From Paenibacillus glucanolyticus NBRC 15330 (lineage in GTDB: Bacteria; Bacillota; Bacilli; Paenibacillales; Paenibacillaceae), in the NCBI RefSeq assembly GCF_004000885.1, contig NZ_BIMC01000005.1, positions 62,001 to 126,000 on the forward strand: a DNA stretch of 64,000 bases. Direction: 5' to 3'. The position numbers and the translations under genes were made by a program. The notes beneath the pieces are model-generated. The model was given only the letters and a program-made list of their open reading frames with translations. It was not told the origin of the DNA and did not search any database. Below, one piece after another: positions 35,956 through 45,421 of the stretch. The number at the start of each line of letters is the position of its first letter. Positions within the stretch are counted from its first letter, which is position 1.

Positions 35956-36063
35956 TTGAGCGGTAAAAAGGTGGTTCTAATAATTTCACTTGTCTCAGCA
36001 CTTGGTATATTGGGTTGCTTTGCATTTATCTATGGTTTTCTTTGGATTGCGTTTAATTGGTAA
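35956..36063 (+). CDS. Single-helix membrane microprotein, 35 aa
   Basis: A GGAGGTG site lies 6 nt before a TTG start. The product is MSGKKVVLIISLVSALGILG followed by CFAFIYGFLWIAFNW, one long hydrophobic helix after a basic N-terminus. This is the plan of type I toxin peptides and of small regulatory membrane peptides. Neither role is shown. An antisense RNA was not recognised. Confidence 0.5.
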   Translation: MSGKKVVLIISLVSALGILGCFAFIYGFLWIAFNW

Positions 36064-36106
36064 ACCTATTTCGTATATAGTTTGGGAGGATTACTCTCCC
36101 CAAGGG

Positions 36107-36850
36107 TTAAGCATCGGATGCGAAACAACCGCATCCACCTATGTCGTTCAAGTCAATTTGGTTTCCTAGTCCAGACTCCCATTCCTCGCGTAACTGACGA
36201 AGGGTTAATTTTTCCTCATCGCCCTTTACCTCCTCTTGTCAAGATGGAAACATCAGTACGCCCGAGATATTCTTGCATTTCAAGCTCTTTCTGTTCGTGG
36301 AATAGATATAAATCCCGTTTTTTTTTGCAGCAGATTTATAAAATGTCCCTGTCCAGCTCGTACACAGAATCCACCGCAGTTGTTATGAGCGAATCCCATA
36401 TCATAAAGTCGTGGCTTGCGTATCCCATCCTGTTTTAGAGCCTTAATGCATTTCGTCGTGTTTGTCCCAATATGGGGCTTCCGTCATCAGTGCTTTTACT
36501 TCATAAGGAGCCCAACCGCGCTGTATGGCCTCCATACGATGTATTTCATGCCGACATATATCAAGGCTTCATCAGGGCCCTACCTTGATTCTACCCACTC
36601 ACGTGCCAGCTTCTGTTTTAGTTCCACTGAACACTGAGGCACACGACTGTTCCCGATCCATCGTTCATCATGAAACACTTCCCAGGGATCTCATCCTTAA
36701 GATATCCAGTAAAGCTGAGGTATCCTTTCCATAGCATCCCTGTTGAGCTGATCCAGATATCCTCTACGCATTTCCATGGACTCGTCTACCGATGGGATAT
36801 GATTGCAGTTTTCCAATAAGACAGACGGCTTTGGGATCCCGTAAATTGTT
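36107..36850 (-). pseudogene. Phage PAPS-reductase-like gene, multiply frameshifted
   Basis: Pieces match a phage family annotated phosphoadenosine phosphosulfate reductase: IPKPSVLLENCNHIPSVDES, LDQLNRDAMERIPQLYWIS, DEIPGKCFMMN, RVPQCSVELKQKLAREWVES, KPRLYDMGFAHNNCGGFCVR, AGQGHFINLLQK, LTLRQLREEWESG and a final DIGGCGCFASDA. They lie in all three frames, with several stops. The Cys-containing GGFCVRAG and GGCGCF blocks are well kept. The family role in phages is uncertain. Confidence 0.75.
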
Positions 36851-36913
36851 ATTTTCCCATTATTAAGAGACGATACTTGAGCAATTAATATTATTTAGGA
36901 GGTCGATGGAATA

Positions 36914-37130
36914 GTGGCTAGCTTTTTTCAAGGTACCAGCAAAAAATAAACAAGGATTTAAGTGGGGATGTATAAAGGATTGTCACCGGAAAACGCAATA
37001 TCAAATCAAACGTTGAGGAGATACGAAAAAACAAGCCGAAGAACGTGTCGGTCACGATGAGCAAGATGAACATTCAATTTTCAGACATCCTAGCTGGCCT
37101 CTCCTCGCAAGGAATGTGACCTTGTTGTGA
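36914..37130 (+). pseudogene. Tyrosine integrase remnant with large internal deletion
   Basis: GTG start behind AGGAGG gives VASFF, then after one extra base KVPAKNKQGFKWGCIKDC, QIKR-stop-GDTKKQAEERV: the arm-binding N-terminus of a phage/ICE integrase. The catalytic middle is deleted, and the sequence jumps to a C-terminal piece (MSKMNIQFSDIL in one frame). It points toward groEL, and its 3' end lies 52 nt before the groEL-end repeat, the usual place for an integrase beside its attachment site. Confidence 0.75.
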
Positions 37131-37144
37131 CCTTATACAAGAAA

Positions 37145-37168
37145 AGAGACCCCGAGAGGTCTCTTTTT
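37145..37168. terminator. Terminator between groEL and the integrase remnant
   Basis: AAAAGAGACC-CCGAG-AGGTCTCTTTTT functions in both directions. It lies 35 nt after the groEL stop. Confidence 0.85.
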
Positions 37169-37181
37169 CATTGATATGGCA

Positions 37182-38851
<1,670 letters not shown>

Positions 38852-38889
38852 TTAATGAATATTGGAACATGATATATTCAGGCGTTCAT

Positions 38890-39171
38890 TTAGCCTAAGA
38901 TCGCGTGGATGTCGCTTTCTTTCATAATCAAATATTCTTTACCTTCGTATTTGATTTCTGTTCCAGCGTATTTGGAGAAAATAACGCGGTCGCCTTCTTT
39001 AACTTCCAAAGGTACACGAGCGCCGTCTTTCAGGGAGCCACTGCCTACAGCAATAACTTTACCTTCTTGCGGCTTTTCTTTAGCGGAGTCAGGAAGTACA
39101 ATCCCGAATGCCGTAGTTTCTTCTTGTTCGATCGGTTCTACCAATACGCGTTCACCTAAAGGTCTGATCAT
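38890..39171 (-). CDS. groES: 10-kDa co-chaperonin GroES
   Basis: Co-chaperonin lid of 93 aa: [20 protein letters not shown] at the N-terminus, the mobile loop near residues 15-30 ([18 protein letters not shown]), and the usual [17 protein letters not shown] ribosome site (AAAGGAGGC) lies just upstream. It is the first gene of the HrcA-controlled operon. Confidence 0.98.
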   Translation of the reverse strand: MIRPLGERVLVEPIEQEETTAFGIVLPDSAKEKPQEGKVIAVGSGSLKDGARVPLEVKEGDRVIFSKYAGTEIKYEGKEYLIMKESDIHAILG

Positions 39172-39225
39172 GAAAAAATAGCCTCCTTTAAATATGTTGT
39201 GATGCTTTTTTCAAAGCTTTATGTA

Positions 39226-39252
39226 TTAGCACTCGACAAGCCTCAGTGCTAA
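39226..39252 (-). promoter_or_regulatory. CIRCE element (HrcA operator)
   Basis: TTAGCACTC-N9-CAGTGCTAA matches the CIRCE consensus TTAGCACTC-N9-GAGTGCTAA with one mismatch. It lies between the groES promoter and start codon, the standard place for heat-shock repression by HrcA. Confidence 0.95.
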
Positions 39253-39263
39253 CAACCAATTTT

Positions 39264-39292
39264 ATGATACTCAAGTTGTCTCAAAATTTCAA
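39264..39292 (-). promoter_or_regulatory. Sigma-A promoter of groESL
   Basis: On the minus strand -35 TTGAAA, 17-bp spacer, -10 TATCAT. Transcription would begin about 5-10 nt before the CIRCE element. Confidence 0.65.
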
Positions 39293-39436
39293 GTCCTTTG
39301 CATGATTTTTTGATCATTTTTTTGTAAATTGGACTCCGGTTGGGGTTGTCTCTCAACCCCCTTCTCCATTGTATCCATGACCAGCCAAAATATGCCTGAG
39401 TCCTAAGGACGCCTATACAAACATCTATACAAAGAA

Positions 39437-39468
39437 AGAGCGCCTTCTGCCGATCTCGAAGGTGCTCT
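39437..39468. terminator. Terminator after tatC
   Basis: AGAGCGCCTTC pairs with GAAGGTGCTCT, with one G-T pair. On the minus strand TTCTTTG follows. Confidence 0.7.
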
Positions 39469-39485
39469 TCATGCTTGAGTAAATA

Positions 39486-40265
39486 TTAATCTTCATCCTC
39501 TTCGTCCGCCCGTATGTACCGGCTGTCTCGTTCCATGTCCGCCTCTAATTGCTTGCGATAGATCACAGAGGACAGGAACACACTGAATTCATACAGCAGC
39601 AGCAGTGGAATCGTGACCAGGAAATCCGATATGAAGTCCGGCGGCGTAATAACAACCGCTATGAATACGAGTGCAAAATAAGACACTTTGCGCATTTTCC
39701 GAAGCCGCAGCGGGTTCAAAATGCGGATTTTCGTTAAGAACATTACCACAAGCGGCAGCTCAAACAGCAGGGCCAAGGGTAAAACGAGATTGAACATAAA
39801 ATTTAAATAATTGGCAATCCCGTAGGTTTCCTGCAGCCCCATACTCTGTGTAATCGCTGTAGTAAATGACAGCGTCATTGGAAACACGATGTAATATCCG
39901 AACGAAATGCCCACGATGAACAGAAGGAACGCGTAGGGTACGTAGCGAATGGCCGCTTTCTGCTCTTCTTTGCGAAGTCCAGGCTTTACGAACGCCCATA
40001 ACTGATAGAAGATCAGCGGAACCGAGATAACCAATGAGAAAATCGCAGCGATTTTCATATAAATCCCGATGCCATCCCAGAAGGAAAAAGCATGCAGTTC
40101 AAAGTTCTTCGCTTCTTCCGCTGCCGTCAAATAATGATAGATCGGCTCCGCAACAAAAAGCCCTGCGATCAGTCCGGCTATGAATACCACGAGAACGATA
40201 ATGATTCGTTTGCGAAGCTCGCCCAAATGCTCGACAAGCGCCATATCTTTCACTTGCTCTGACAT
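39486..40265 (-). CDS. tatC: Sec-independent translocase subunit TatC
   Basis: A polytopic membrane protein of 259 aa that recognises twin-arginine signal peptides. Near the N-terminus, VEHLGELRKRI is the conserved cytoplasmic E/R-L-R-K-R segment, and six hydrophobic helices follow. A conserved FELPLVVMF block lies in the late part. ATG 40265 (MSEQVKDMALVEHL) is chosen over a start four codons upstream. It is cotranscribed with or attenuated after tatA, since a hairpin lies between them. Confidence 0.95.
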   Translation of the reverse strand: MSEQVKDMALVEHLGELRKRIIIVLVVFIAGLIAGLFVAEPIYHYLTAAEEAKNFELHAFSFWDGIGIYMKIAAIFSLVISVPLIFYQLWAFVKPGLRKEEQKAAIRYVPYAFLLFIVGISFGYYIVFPMTLSFTTAITQSMGLQETYGIANYLNFMFNLVLPLALLFELPLVVMFLTKIRILNPLRLRKMRKVSYFALVFIAVVITPPDFISDFLVTIPLLLLYEFSVFLSSVIYRKQLEADMERDSRYIRADEEDED

Positions 40266-40291
40266 GTTAGACACCACCCTGTATGTGACCC

Positions 40292-40322
40292 TGGCAAAAC
40301 AAAATCCCTCCCGAAGGAAGGG
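40292..40322 (-). terminator. Hairpin between tatA and tatC
   Basis: CCCTTCC-TTCG-GGAGGG then ATTTTGTTTT on the minus strand. It sits within the 80-nt gap, so tatC may be expressed at a lower level than tatA. Confidence 0.65.
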
Positions 40323-40345
40323 ACTTCACGCCTTGCATTCTAGTA

Positions 40346-40582
40346 TTATTCCGGAAGACGCTTGTCTTCAACCTTGGACGGTTCAGCGGCAACGGCTTGC
40401 TGGGGAGCCTCTTCCTTCTTCTTCGCAGGTGCATCGTCAGCAATAATCTCGCGCGCACCATCCTTAAACTCACGGAAAGTTCTTCCGACCGCACGTCCAA
40501 GCTCAGGAAGCTTGCTCGGTCCGAATAAGAGCAGCGCCAAAATGACGAGCAAAATAATACCCGGCACTCCGATTTGACTCAT
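40346..40582 (-). CDS. tatA: Sec-independent translocase subunit TatA
   Basis: A small pore-forming subunit of 78 aa: one N-terminal helix (VPGIILLVILALLLFGPSKL), the FGPSKLPELGRAVG hinge, an amphipathic helix (RTFREFKDGAREI) and an acidic/Lys-rich tail. AGGAGGAG lies upstream of the ATG. With tatC it forms a minimal TatAC system typical of Firmicutes. Confidence 0.96.
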   Translation of the reverse strand: MSQIGVPGIILLVILALLLFGPSKLPELGRAVGRTFREFKDGAREIIADDAPAKKKEEAPQQAVAAEPSKVEDKRLPE

Positions 40583-40799
40583 ATCTATTCTCCTCCTCGT
40601 CCTGCTCTATGCCTTCAAAAGGACTTCAGGATGACCTAAATCCATCATGCCTTGCACTACAACAGGTTTTAACTTCAAAGAAATTATCGCACGACAGCAA
40701 TTGACAAGCTCATATATCGCCATCATACCATAATGTAAATCACATAAACAGTCTAGAATCGTGACAGTTTATTTACATAATTATCTAATAGGGTTCCCC

Positions 40800-41291
40800 T
40801 CAGAGCTGCTCCCGATACTGCCCCGTTACCATTAACAATGCTTCCGGAAGCTGGTCCATGACGGCAGCCAGATTCTCATGCACGCCTTTTGGGGAGCCCG
40901 GCAGATTGACAATCAGGGTACGGCCGCGAACGCCGCATACGCCTCGAAACAGCATTGCACTTCGATTCTTCTGCATAACCGTAGCTCGCATGGCTTCCGC
41001 AATGCCAGGCACCTCACGCTCAATGACCCGTCTTGTTGCTTCAGGGGTAACATCACGAACCGCCAGTTCCGTTCCCCCTGTCGTCAGCACGAGATCCACT
41101 TGGTAATAGTCCGTAAGCTCAATCAGTGCAGCAATAATCTCGTCCTGCTCATCCGGTACGATCCGGTATTCGATAATTTCACCGCTCAGCTCTTCCTCCA
41201 CCAATTCCCGAATAACCTGAGCGCTCGTATCCTCGCGTTCCCCCCGCGAACCTTTGTCGCTCGCCGTCAGGATCGCCGTTTTCCACACCAT
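40800..41291 (-). CDS. mogA: Molybdopterin adenylyltransferase-type protein (MogA/MoaB)
   Basis: A 163-aa enzyme of molybdenum cofactor synthesis that adenylates molybdopterin. Family motifs are TTGGTELAVRDVTPEAT (usually TTGGTGLAxRDVTPE; the Gly-to-Glu and Pro-to-Val changes are unusual), and NLPGSPKGVHENL. It follows moaC by about 50 nt on the same strand, so the three genes 5-FCL, moaC and mogA probably form an operon. Moco genes other than these two are not in the window. Confidence 0.9.
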   Translation of the reverse strand: MVWKTAILTASDKGSRGEREDTSAQVIRELVEEELSGEIIEYRIVPDEQDEIIAALIELTDYYQVDLVLTTGGTELAVRDVTPEATRRVIEREVPGIAEAMRATVMQKNRSAMLFRGVCGVRGRTLIVNLPGSPKGVHENLAAVMDQLPEALLMVTGQYREQL

Positions 41292-41342
41292 CTGCTCTCT
41301 CTCCTTCCCACTCGTCCGAATATCTCCTGTATCTATGCATGC

Positions 41343-41819
41343 CTAAGTTGTTTCTTGTATGTAATCCCCACTCTTGCCGCCGGTTTTGCTCACCAGTTGG
41401 GTCGGACCGATGATCATGTCTTTCTGCAATGCCTTGCACATGTCATAGACCGTGAGGGCAGCTGCCGAAGCAGCCGTTAAAGCTTCCATTTCAACACCGG
41501 TTTTGCCTGTCGTTTTCACAGTTGTTTCTATATATAATTCATCTCTTGCATTATCACTGAATTCCACGTTAACACCGGTCAGCGGAAGAGGATGACACAT
41601 CGGAATCCAGTTCGACGTGTTCTTGGCTGCCATTATGGCTGCAACCTGTGCTACCGCGAGTACATCTCCCTTGCCTATCTTTCCTTCTTGGATGCGGATC
41701 AGCGTGTCCGGCTGCATTCGGACCGTGGTCTTCGCTACCGCTGTCCGTGCCGTCACATCCTTCTCACTGACGTCTACCATTCGTGCTCTTCCTTGATTAT
41801 TAAAGTGACTCAATTCCAT
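41343..41819 (-). CDS. moaC: Cyclic pyranopterin monophosphate synthase MoaC
   Basis: A 158-aa enzyme for the second step of molybdenum cofactor synthesis. It has the typical [20 protein letters not shown] opening, CHPLPLTGV in the middle, [20 protein letters not shown] and the closing KTGGKSGDY. It begins within the last codons of the 5-formyl-THF cyclo-ligase gene (10-nt overlap). In B. subtilis moaC lies in the same neighbourhood, between tat genes and ydiF. Confidence 0.95.
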   Translation of the reverse strand: MELSHFNNQGRARMVDVSEKDVTARTAVAKTTVRMQPDTLIRIQEGKIGKGDVLAVAQVAAIMAAKNTSNWIPMCHPLPLTGVNVEFSDNARDELYIETTVKTTGKTGVEMEALTAASAAALTVYDMCKALQKDMIIGPTQLVSKTGGKSGDYIQETT

Positions 41820-42496
41820 TCGTTATCCCTCCGTAAACCAGGTCCGGCCTTCCCTGAATATCCCAGGTCGGTAACCAAACCGTCCAAGACTCTGTCGTGT
41901 TCTTCCATTGGAACATGCTCCAACACCTGAACCTCGTAACCTATTCCCACCCACAAGGGCTCCTTCAGGCGAGCCGCATCATGCACTTCATGACAAAGCC
42001 TGTCCGCCAGCCGGTCATAATAACCGCCGCCGTACCCTAGTCTTCCGCCGTTCCTGTCAAACGCAAGCCCTGGTACCCAGATGATATCAGGTACGTCATT
42101 CATAAACATCTTAGACCTCTGGGGATCGGGCTCCAGGATACCGTATGCTCCCGGGATCAGCTCATCCCATTTCTGAAGCTCATACAGTTCCATCGATCGA
42201 TCTTGGGGCAGGCTGCGGGGAACGATAACTTGCAACCCATGCTCCCATGCCCACTCGACAAGCGGCCGCGAATCCAGCTCGGAACGGAATGGAACATAAA
42301 TCATCATGCTCTGAACATGGCGCTCTTTCATAACCTCCGAAGCCATCTCGCAGGCCTGCTTCGACCGCTTGGTCCGTTCTTCATCGGATAACTCATCCCT
42401 GCGTAAGGTCATGCTCCTGCGCAGGGCATGCTTTGCGGATACCCGCTTAATTTCTTCTTCAGGGTTCAACAACGTGATCGTTCCTCTCACGCTCAT
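41810..42496 (-). CDS. 5-formyltetrahydrofolate cyclo-ligase
   Basis: An ATP-dependent enzyme of about 228 aa that converts 5-formyl-THF to methenyl-THF. Landmarks are [15 protein letters not shown] at the N-terminus, [16 protein letters not shown], and the ATP/substrate-binding [20 protein letters not shown]. The start is uncertain. ATG 42496 gives a sensible N-terminus but its nearest Shine-Dalgarno-like sequence (AAAGGAAGG) is about 20 nt away. A TTG at 42535 is the other option. The stop overlaps moaC. Confidence 0.9.
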   Translation of the reverse strand: MSVRGTITLLNPEEEIKRVSAKHALRRSMTLRRDELSDEERTKRSKQACEMASEVMKERHVQSMMIYVPFRSELDSRPLVEWAWEHGLQVIVPRSLPQDRSMELYELQKWDELIPGAYGILEPDPQRSKMFMNDVPDIIWVPGLAFDRNGGRLGYGGGYYDRLADRLCHEVHDAARLKEPLWVGIGYEVQVLEHVPMEEHDRVLDGLVTDLGYSGKAGPGLRRDNEWN

Positions 42497-42753
42497 AATT
42501 AAGTTTAGTTTACCACTGTTCCTTCCTTTAGCCAAGAATGCCGGAAGTCGCCAATCATGGTCGATTGTTCGGCCATTTTCATGTACACTTATTTTAAGAT
42601 ATCAGAAGCGCATGAACCTCAACAGCATGGCCATCCTGATATCGCAACAGAAACAATTTCTAAACGCGGTCTATCTTCTTAGAATATACGTCGGTAGACG
42701 TTTTTCTTATAATGAAGAATGAATCATATAGAATGATGGAGGTTTCACATAAC

Positions 42754-44706
42754 ATGCTGCTGCAAGCCAATGGCATTACCAAATTATATGGTGTTACGCC
42801 CGTACTGGACGGGATCAATTTACAAGTGCTTGAACGCGAAAGAATCGGACTCGTTGGTGTGAATGGAGCCGGCAAATCGACGCTCCTTAAAATTTTGGCT
42901 GGCGAAATGTCTTACGATGGCGGACAGATATTCAAGGCTAAGGAAACCACCGTCGGGTATCTTGCCCAGAACAGCGGGCTTCAGTCTGATTCGTCGATAT
43001 GGAATGAGATGCTGGATGTCTTCACCCCTCTGCTGGAGATGGAGCGTGAGCTTCGTCAGATGGAGGAGCAAATTGCCGACCCCAAATCGAGCGAGGACCC
43101 CAAAAAATATCAGGAGCTCCTGGATCGTTACGCAATCCGCTCCGACTGGTTCAAGGATCAAGGCGGGTATGAGATCGAAACACGGATTCGCAGCGTGCTG
43201 CACGGCATGGGCTTTGGCAGCTTTTCGCCGGACACCTCCATTGCTACATTAAGCGGCGGGCAGAAGACCAGGCTTGCTCTTGCAAAAATATTGCTTCAGG
43301 CACCCGATCTGCTCATGCTCGATGAGCCGACGAATCATCTGGATATCGCGACTCTCACCTGGCTGGAGGATTATCTGCGCGGATATTCCGGCTCATTACT
43401 CGTCGTTTCCCATGACCGTTATTTCCTGGATCGGCTTGTTACAACCATCGTTGAAATTGAACGCCGTCATTCCAAAAAATATACGGGCAACTACAGCCGT
43501 TACATTGAGCTGAAAGCCGCCGAATACGAATCCCAGCTTAAACAATATGAGAAGCAGCAGGATGAAATCTCCCGTATGGAGACCTTTATTCAGCGCAATC
43601 TGGTTCGAGCTTCAACAACCAAGCGCGCGCAGAGTCGGCGCAAAGCGCTCGACAAGATGGATAGGCTGGACAAACCGCTGGGTGATCTTAAGAAGGCACA
43701 CTTCTCTTTTGAAGCCGAGTATATGTCGGGTAAAGATGTGCTTCATGTACGTGACCTGTCGCTCTCGTTTGAGGAAGGCAAGCCCTTGTTCAGACAAGCT
43801 TCCTTTGACCTCAGTCGTGGAGAAACCGTAGCTTTGATCGGTCCTAACGGGGTCGGCAAATCAACGCTGCTTAAATGTCTGATCGGTACGATGAAGCCCT
43901 CAGCCGGATCGCTGCAATGGGGCACAAAAGTGAAAATCGGCTACTATGATCAAGAGCAGTCAGAGCTTAACCCGAGCAACACGGTTCTGGAAGAGCTGTG
44001 GGGGACCTATCCTCATATGGAAGAAGCGCGTATTCGTACCGTTCTCGGCAACTTTCTCTTCAGCGGCGAGGATGTGCTCAAGAAGGTCAGCTCCTTAAGC
44101 GGCGGTGAAAAAGCACGTGTCTCACTTGCCAAACTCATGCTGCTGGAAGCCAACATGCTTATACTGGACGAGCCCACGAACCATCTTGACTTATTTGCAA
44201 AAGAGGTTTTGGAATCGGCGCTGATGGATTACGAAGGTACTTTATTGTTCATATCCCATGACCGTTATTTCCTTAATAAAATGGCGGAGCGCATACTCGA
44301 ACTTCATCCGGACGGCATTCAACATTTCCTGGGTAATTATGACGACTATACGGAGAAAAAGCAGGAAATTCTGGATATGAACGATGAGCCCTCCGAGCCG
44401 TTTGCCCGCCACACCCTGAAACAGGAGGGGAAAGCAGAGGTTTCAGCCGAGAAACAAGGGGCCGTCTCCTTTGAAGCTGAGAAGCAAGCGAAACGGGAGG
44501 AACGCAACCGTCAGCGCAAGCTCGTAAGTCTTGAGGAGCAGATTCATACTTTGGAATCGGAAATTTCCGAACTGGAGACCGAAATGACACTGCCTGAGAT
44601 CTATCAGGATTATATGGCCCTCCAGGAACGGCAGCAATCGTTAGAGGAGAAAAAACGTCAGCTTGAGCAGATTTTTGCCGAATGGGAGTCATTGCTGGAA
44701 TCGTAA
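42754..44706 (+). CDS. ABC-F family ATPase (YdiF/Uup type)
   Basis: A soluble ribosome-associated ATPase of 650 aa with two ABC domains: Walker A GVNGAGKST and GPNGVGKST, signatures LSGGQKTRLALAK and LSGGEKARVSLAK, and two LDEPTNHLD boxes. The linker between them holds the R/K-rich P-site tRNA-interaction segment (RASTTKRAQSRRKALDKMDR). The C-terminal 80 residues form a coiled coil. ATG 42754 has GGAGG 10 nt upstream. It is the positional counterpart of B. subtilis ydiF and diverges from moaC. Confidence 0.93.
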   Translation: MLLQANGITKLYGVTPVLDGINLQVLERERIGLVGVNGAGKSTLLKILAGEMSYDGGQIFKAKETTVGYLAQNSGLQSDSSIWNEMLDVFTPLLEMERELRQMEEQIADPKSSEDPKKYQELLDRYAIRSDWFKDQGGYEIETRIRSVLHGMGFGSFSPDTSIATLSGGQKTRLALAKILLQAPDLLMLDEPTNHLDIATLTWLEDYLRGYSGSLLVVSHDRYFLDRLVTTIVEIERRHSKKYTGNYSRYIELKAAEYESQLKQYEKQQDEISRMETFIQRNLVRASTTKRAQSRRKALDKMDRLDKPLGDLKKAHFSFEAEYMSGKDVLHVRDLSLSFEEGKPLFRQASFDLSRGETVALIGPNGVGKSTLLKCLIGTMKPSAGSLQWGTKVKIGYYDQEQSELNPSNTVLEELWGTYPHMEEARIRTVLGNFLFSGEDVLKKVSSLSGGEKARVSLAKLMLLEANMLILDEPTNHLDLFAKEVLESALMDYEGTLLFISHDRYFLNKMAERILELHPDGIQHFLGNYDDYTEKKQEILDMNDEPSEPFARHTLKQEGKAEVSAEKQGAVSFEAEKQAKREERNRQRKLVSLEEQIHTLESEISELETEMTLPEIYQDYMALQERQQSLEEKKRQLEQIFAEWESLLES

Positions 44707-44745
44707 AAAAAATTTCACAAAAGTGTTTCAAATGAGGTTTTGCAT

Positions 44746-44994
44746 TTATACACAAACTTATCCCCAACAATGGTGCATAAGTTCAATTTGAAAATGGCCG
44801 AAATGGCCATTTTTTTATTGTTAAACACGCATTTCCGGTCCTATATCCAACTTTATCCACCAAGTTATGCACACTATCCACAGTTTTGACCATAAAACCT
44901 GAAAATCCTGTCCCCTTTTTTCAAAGCTTTGCAAAACACTGATTTATCGACATTTTTTTTGCTTATGCACATTTTCAGGCGAATATGTGGATAA
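44746..44994. promoter_or_regulatory. Cluster of DnaA boxes
   Basis: Four exact TTATNCACA sites (44746-44754 TTATACACA, 44865-44873 and 44963-44971 TTATGCACA, 44986-44994 reverse TTATCCACA) and at least five one-mismatch sites (44758, 44772 reverse, 44853, 44874, 44944) fall in 250 bp with no gene. There is no dnaA or dnaN nearby, so it is not the classical origin. I recall that B. subtilis has a DnaA-box cluster in the matching gcp-ydiF gap that titrates DnaA. Confidence 0.8.
44791..44819 (+). terminator. Terminator of the ABC-F gene
   Basis: AAATGGCC-GAAAT-GGCCATTT followed by TTTTATT, about 85 nt after the stop and inside the DnaA-box cluster. Confidence 0.8.
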
Positions 44995-45085
44995 CGTTGT
45001 TCACAACTTGACAGATTTATATTTCCTATGTAATGAGCTGCTATATAGAATTACTTCTATTTCAATCCAAGTTATATTGAGTTTT

Positions 45086-45128
45086 TATAAAAAAGCGACC
45101 TTCCTCATTTGAGAGTCGGAAGGTCGCT
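45086..45128 (-). terminator. Terminator at the end of the leuA transcript
   Basis: AGCGACCTTCC and GGAAGGTCGCT form an 11-bp stem; on the minus strand TTTTTTATAAA follows. Confidence 0.8.
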
Positions 45129-45421
45129 AGCTGTGGGAAACGGCTCATTACACGGGGATTCTCCTCCCGCTTCTTACGAAGTAATTCTCGTCAGCAGCAC
45201 CATCTGCTGTAATCCTCCATCTGCACGCTTGCCAGCATCCACACCGTAATGGGCTCCACCAGTTCCGTTCCCATCTATAATGTCATGAGCTTATCTTCCG
45301 TTCCTGAATCAAGGCAGGTGTATATGACAACGACCGCTCTCATGTGAATCAACAACGCGACGAGAAACTCTGCGTAATCAAACTTTCGGTTGAGGTTGTA
45401 TCCCGAACTCTGCTGTTCGGC
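45129..45421. other. Stretch between leuA stop and its terminator
   Basis: About 290 bp. On the minus strand a glycine-rich open piece (DGNGTGGAHYGVDAGKRADG) runs to a stop near 45181, but it has no start or ribosome site. It is either an untranslated region or the debris of a lost downstream gene. Nothing nameable is present. Confidence 0.3.

Noticed and set aside
44746..44994. Chromosomal replication origin
   Set aside because: DnaA boxes are dense, but dnaA, dnaN, gyrB and recF are absent and no clear DNA-unwinding element was seen; a titration cluster fits better.
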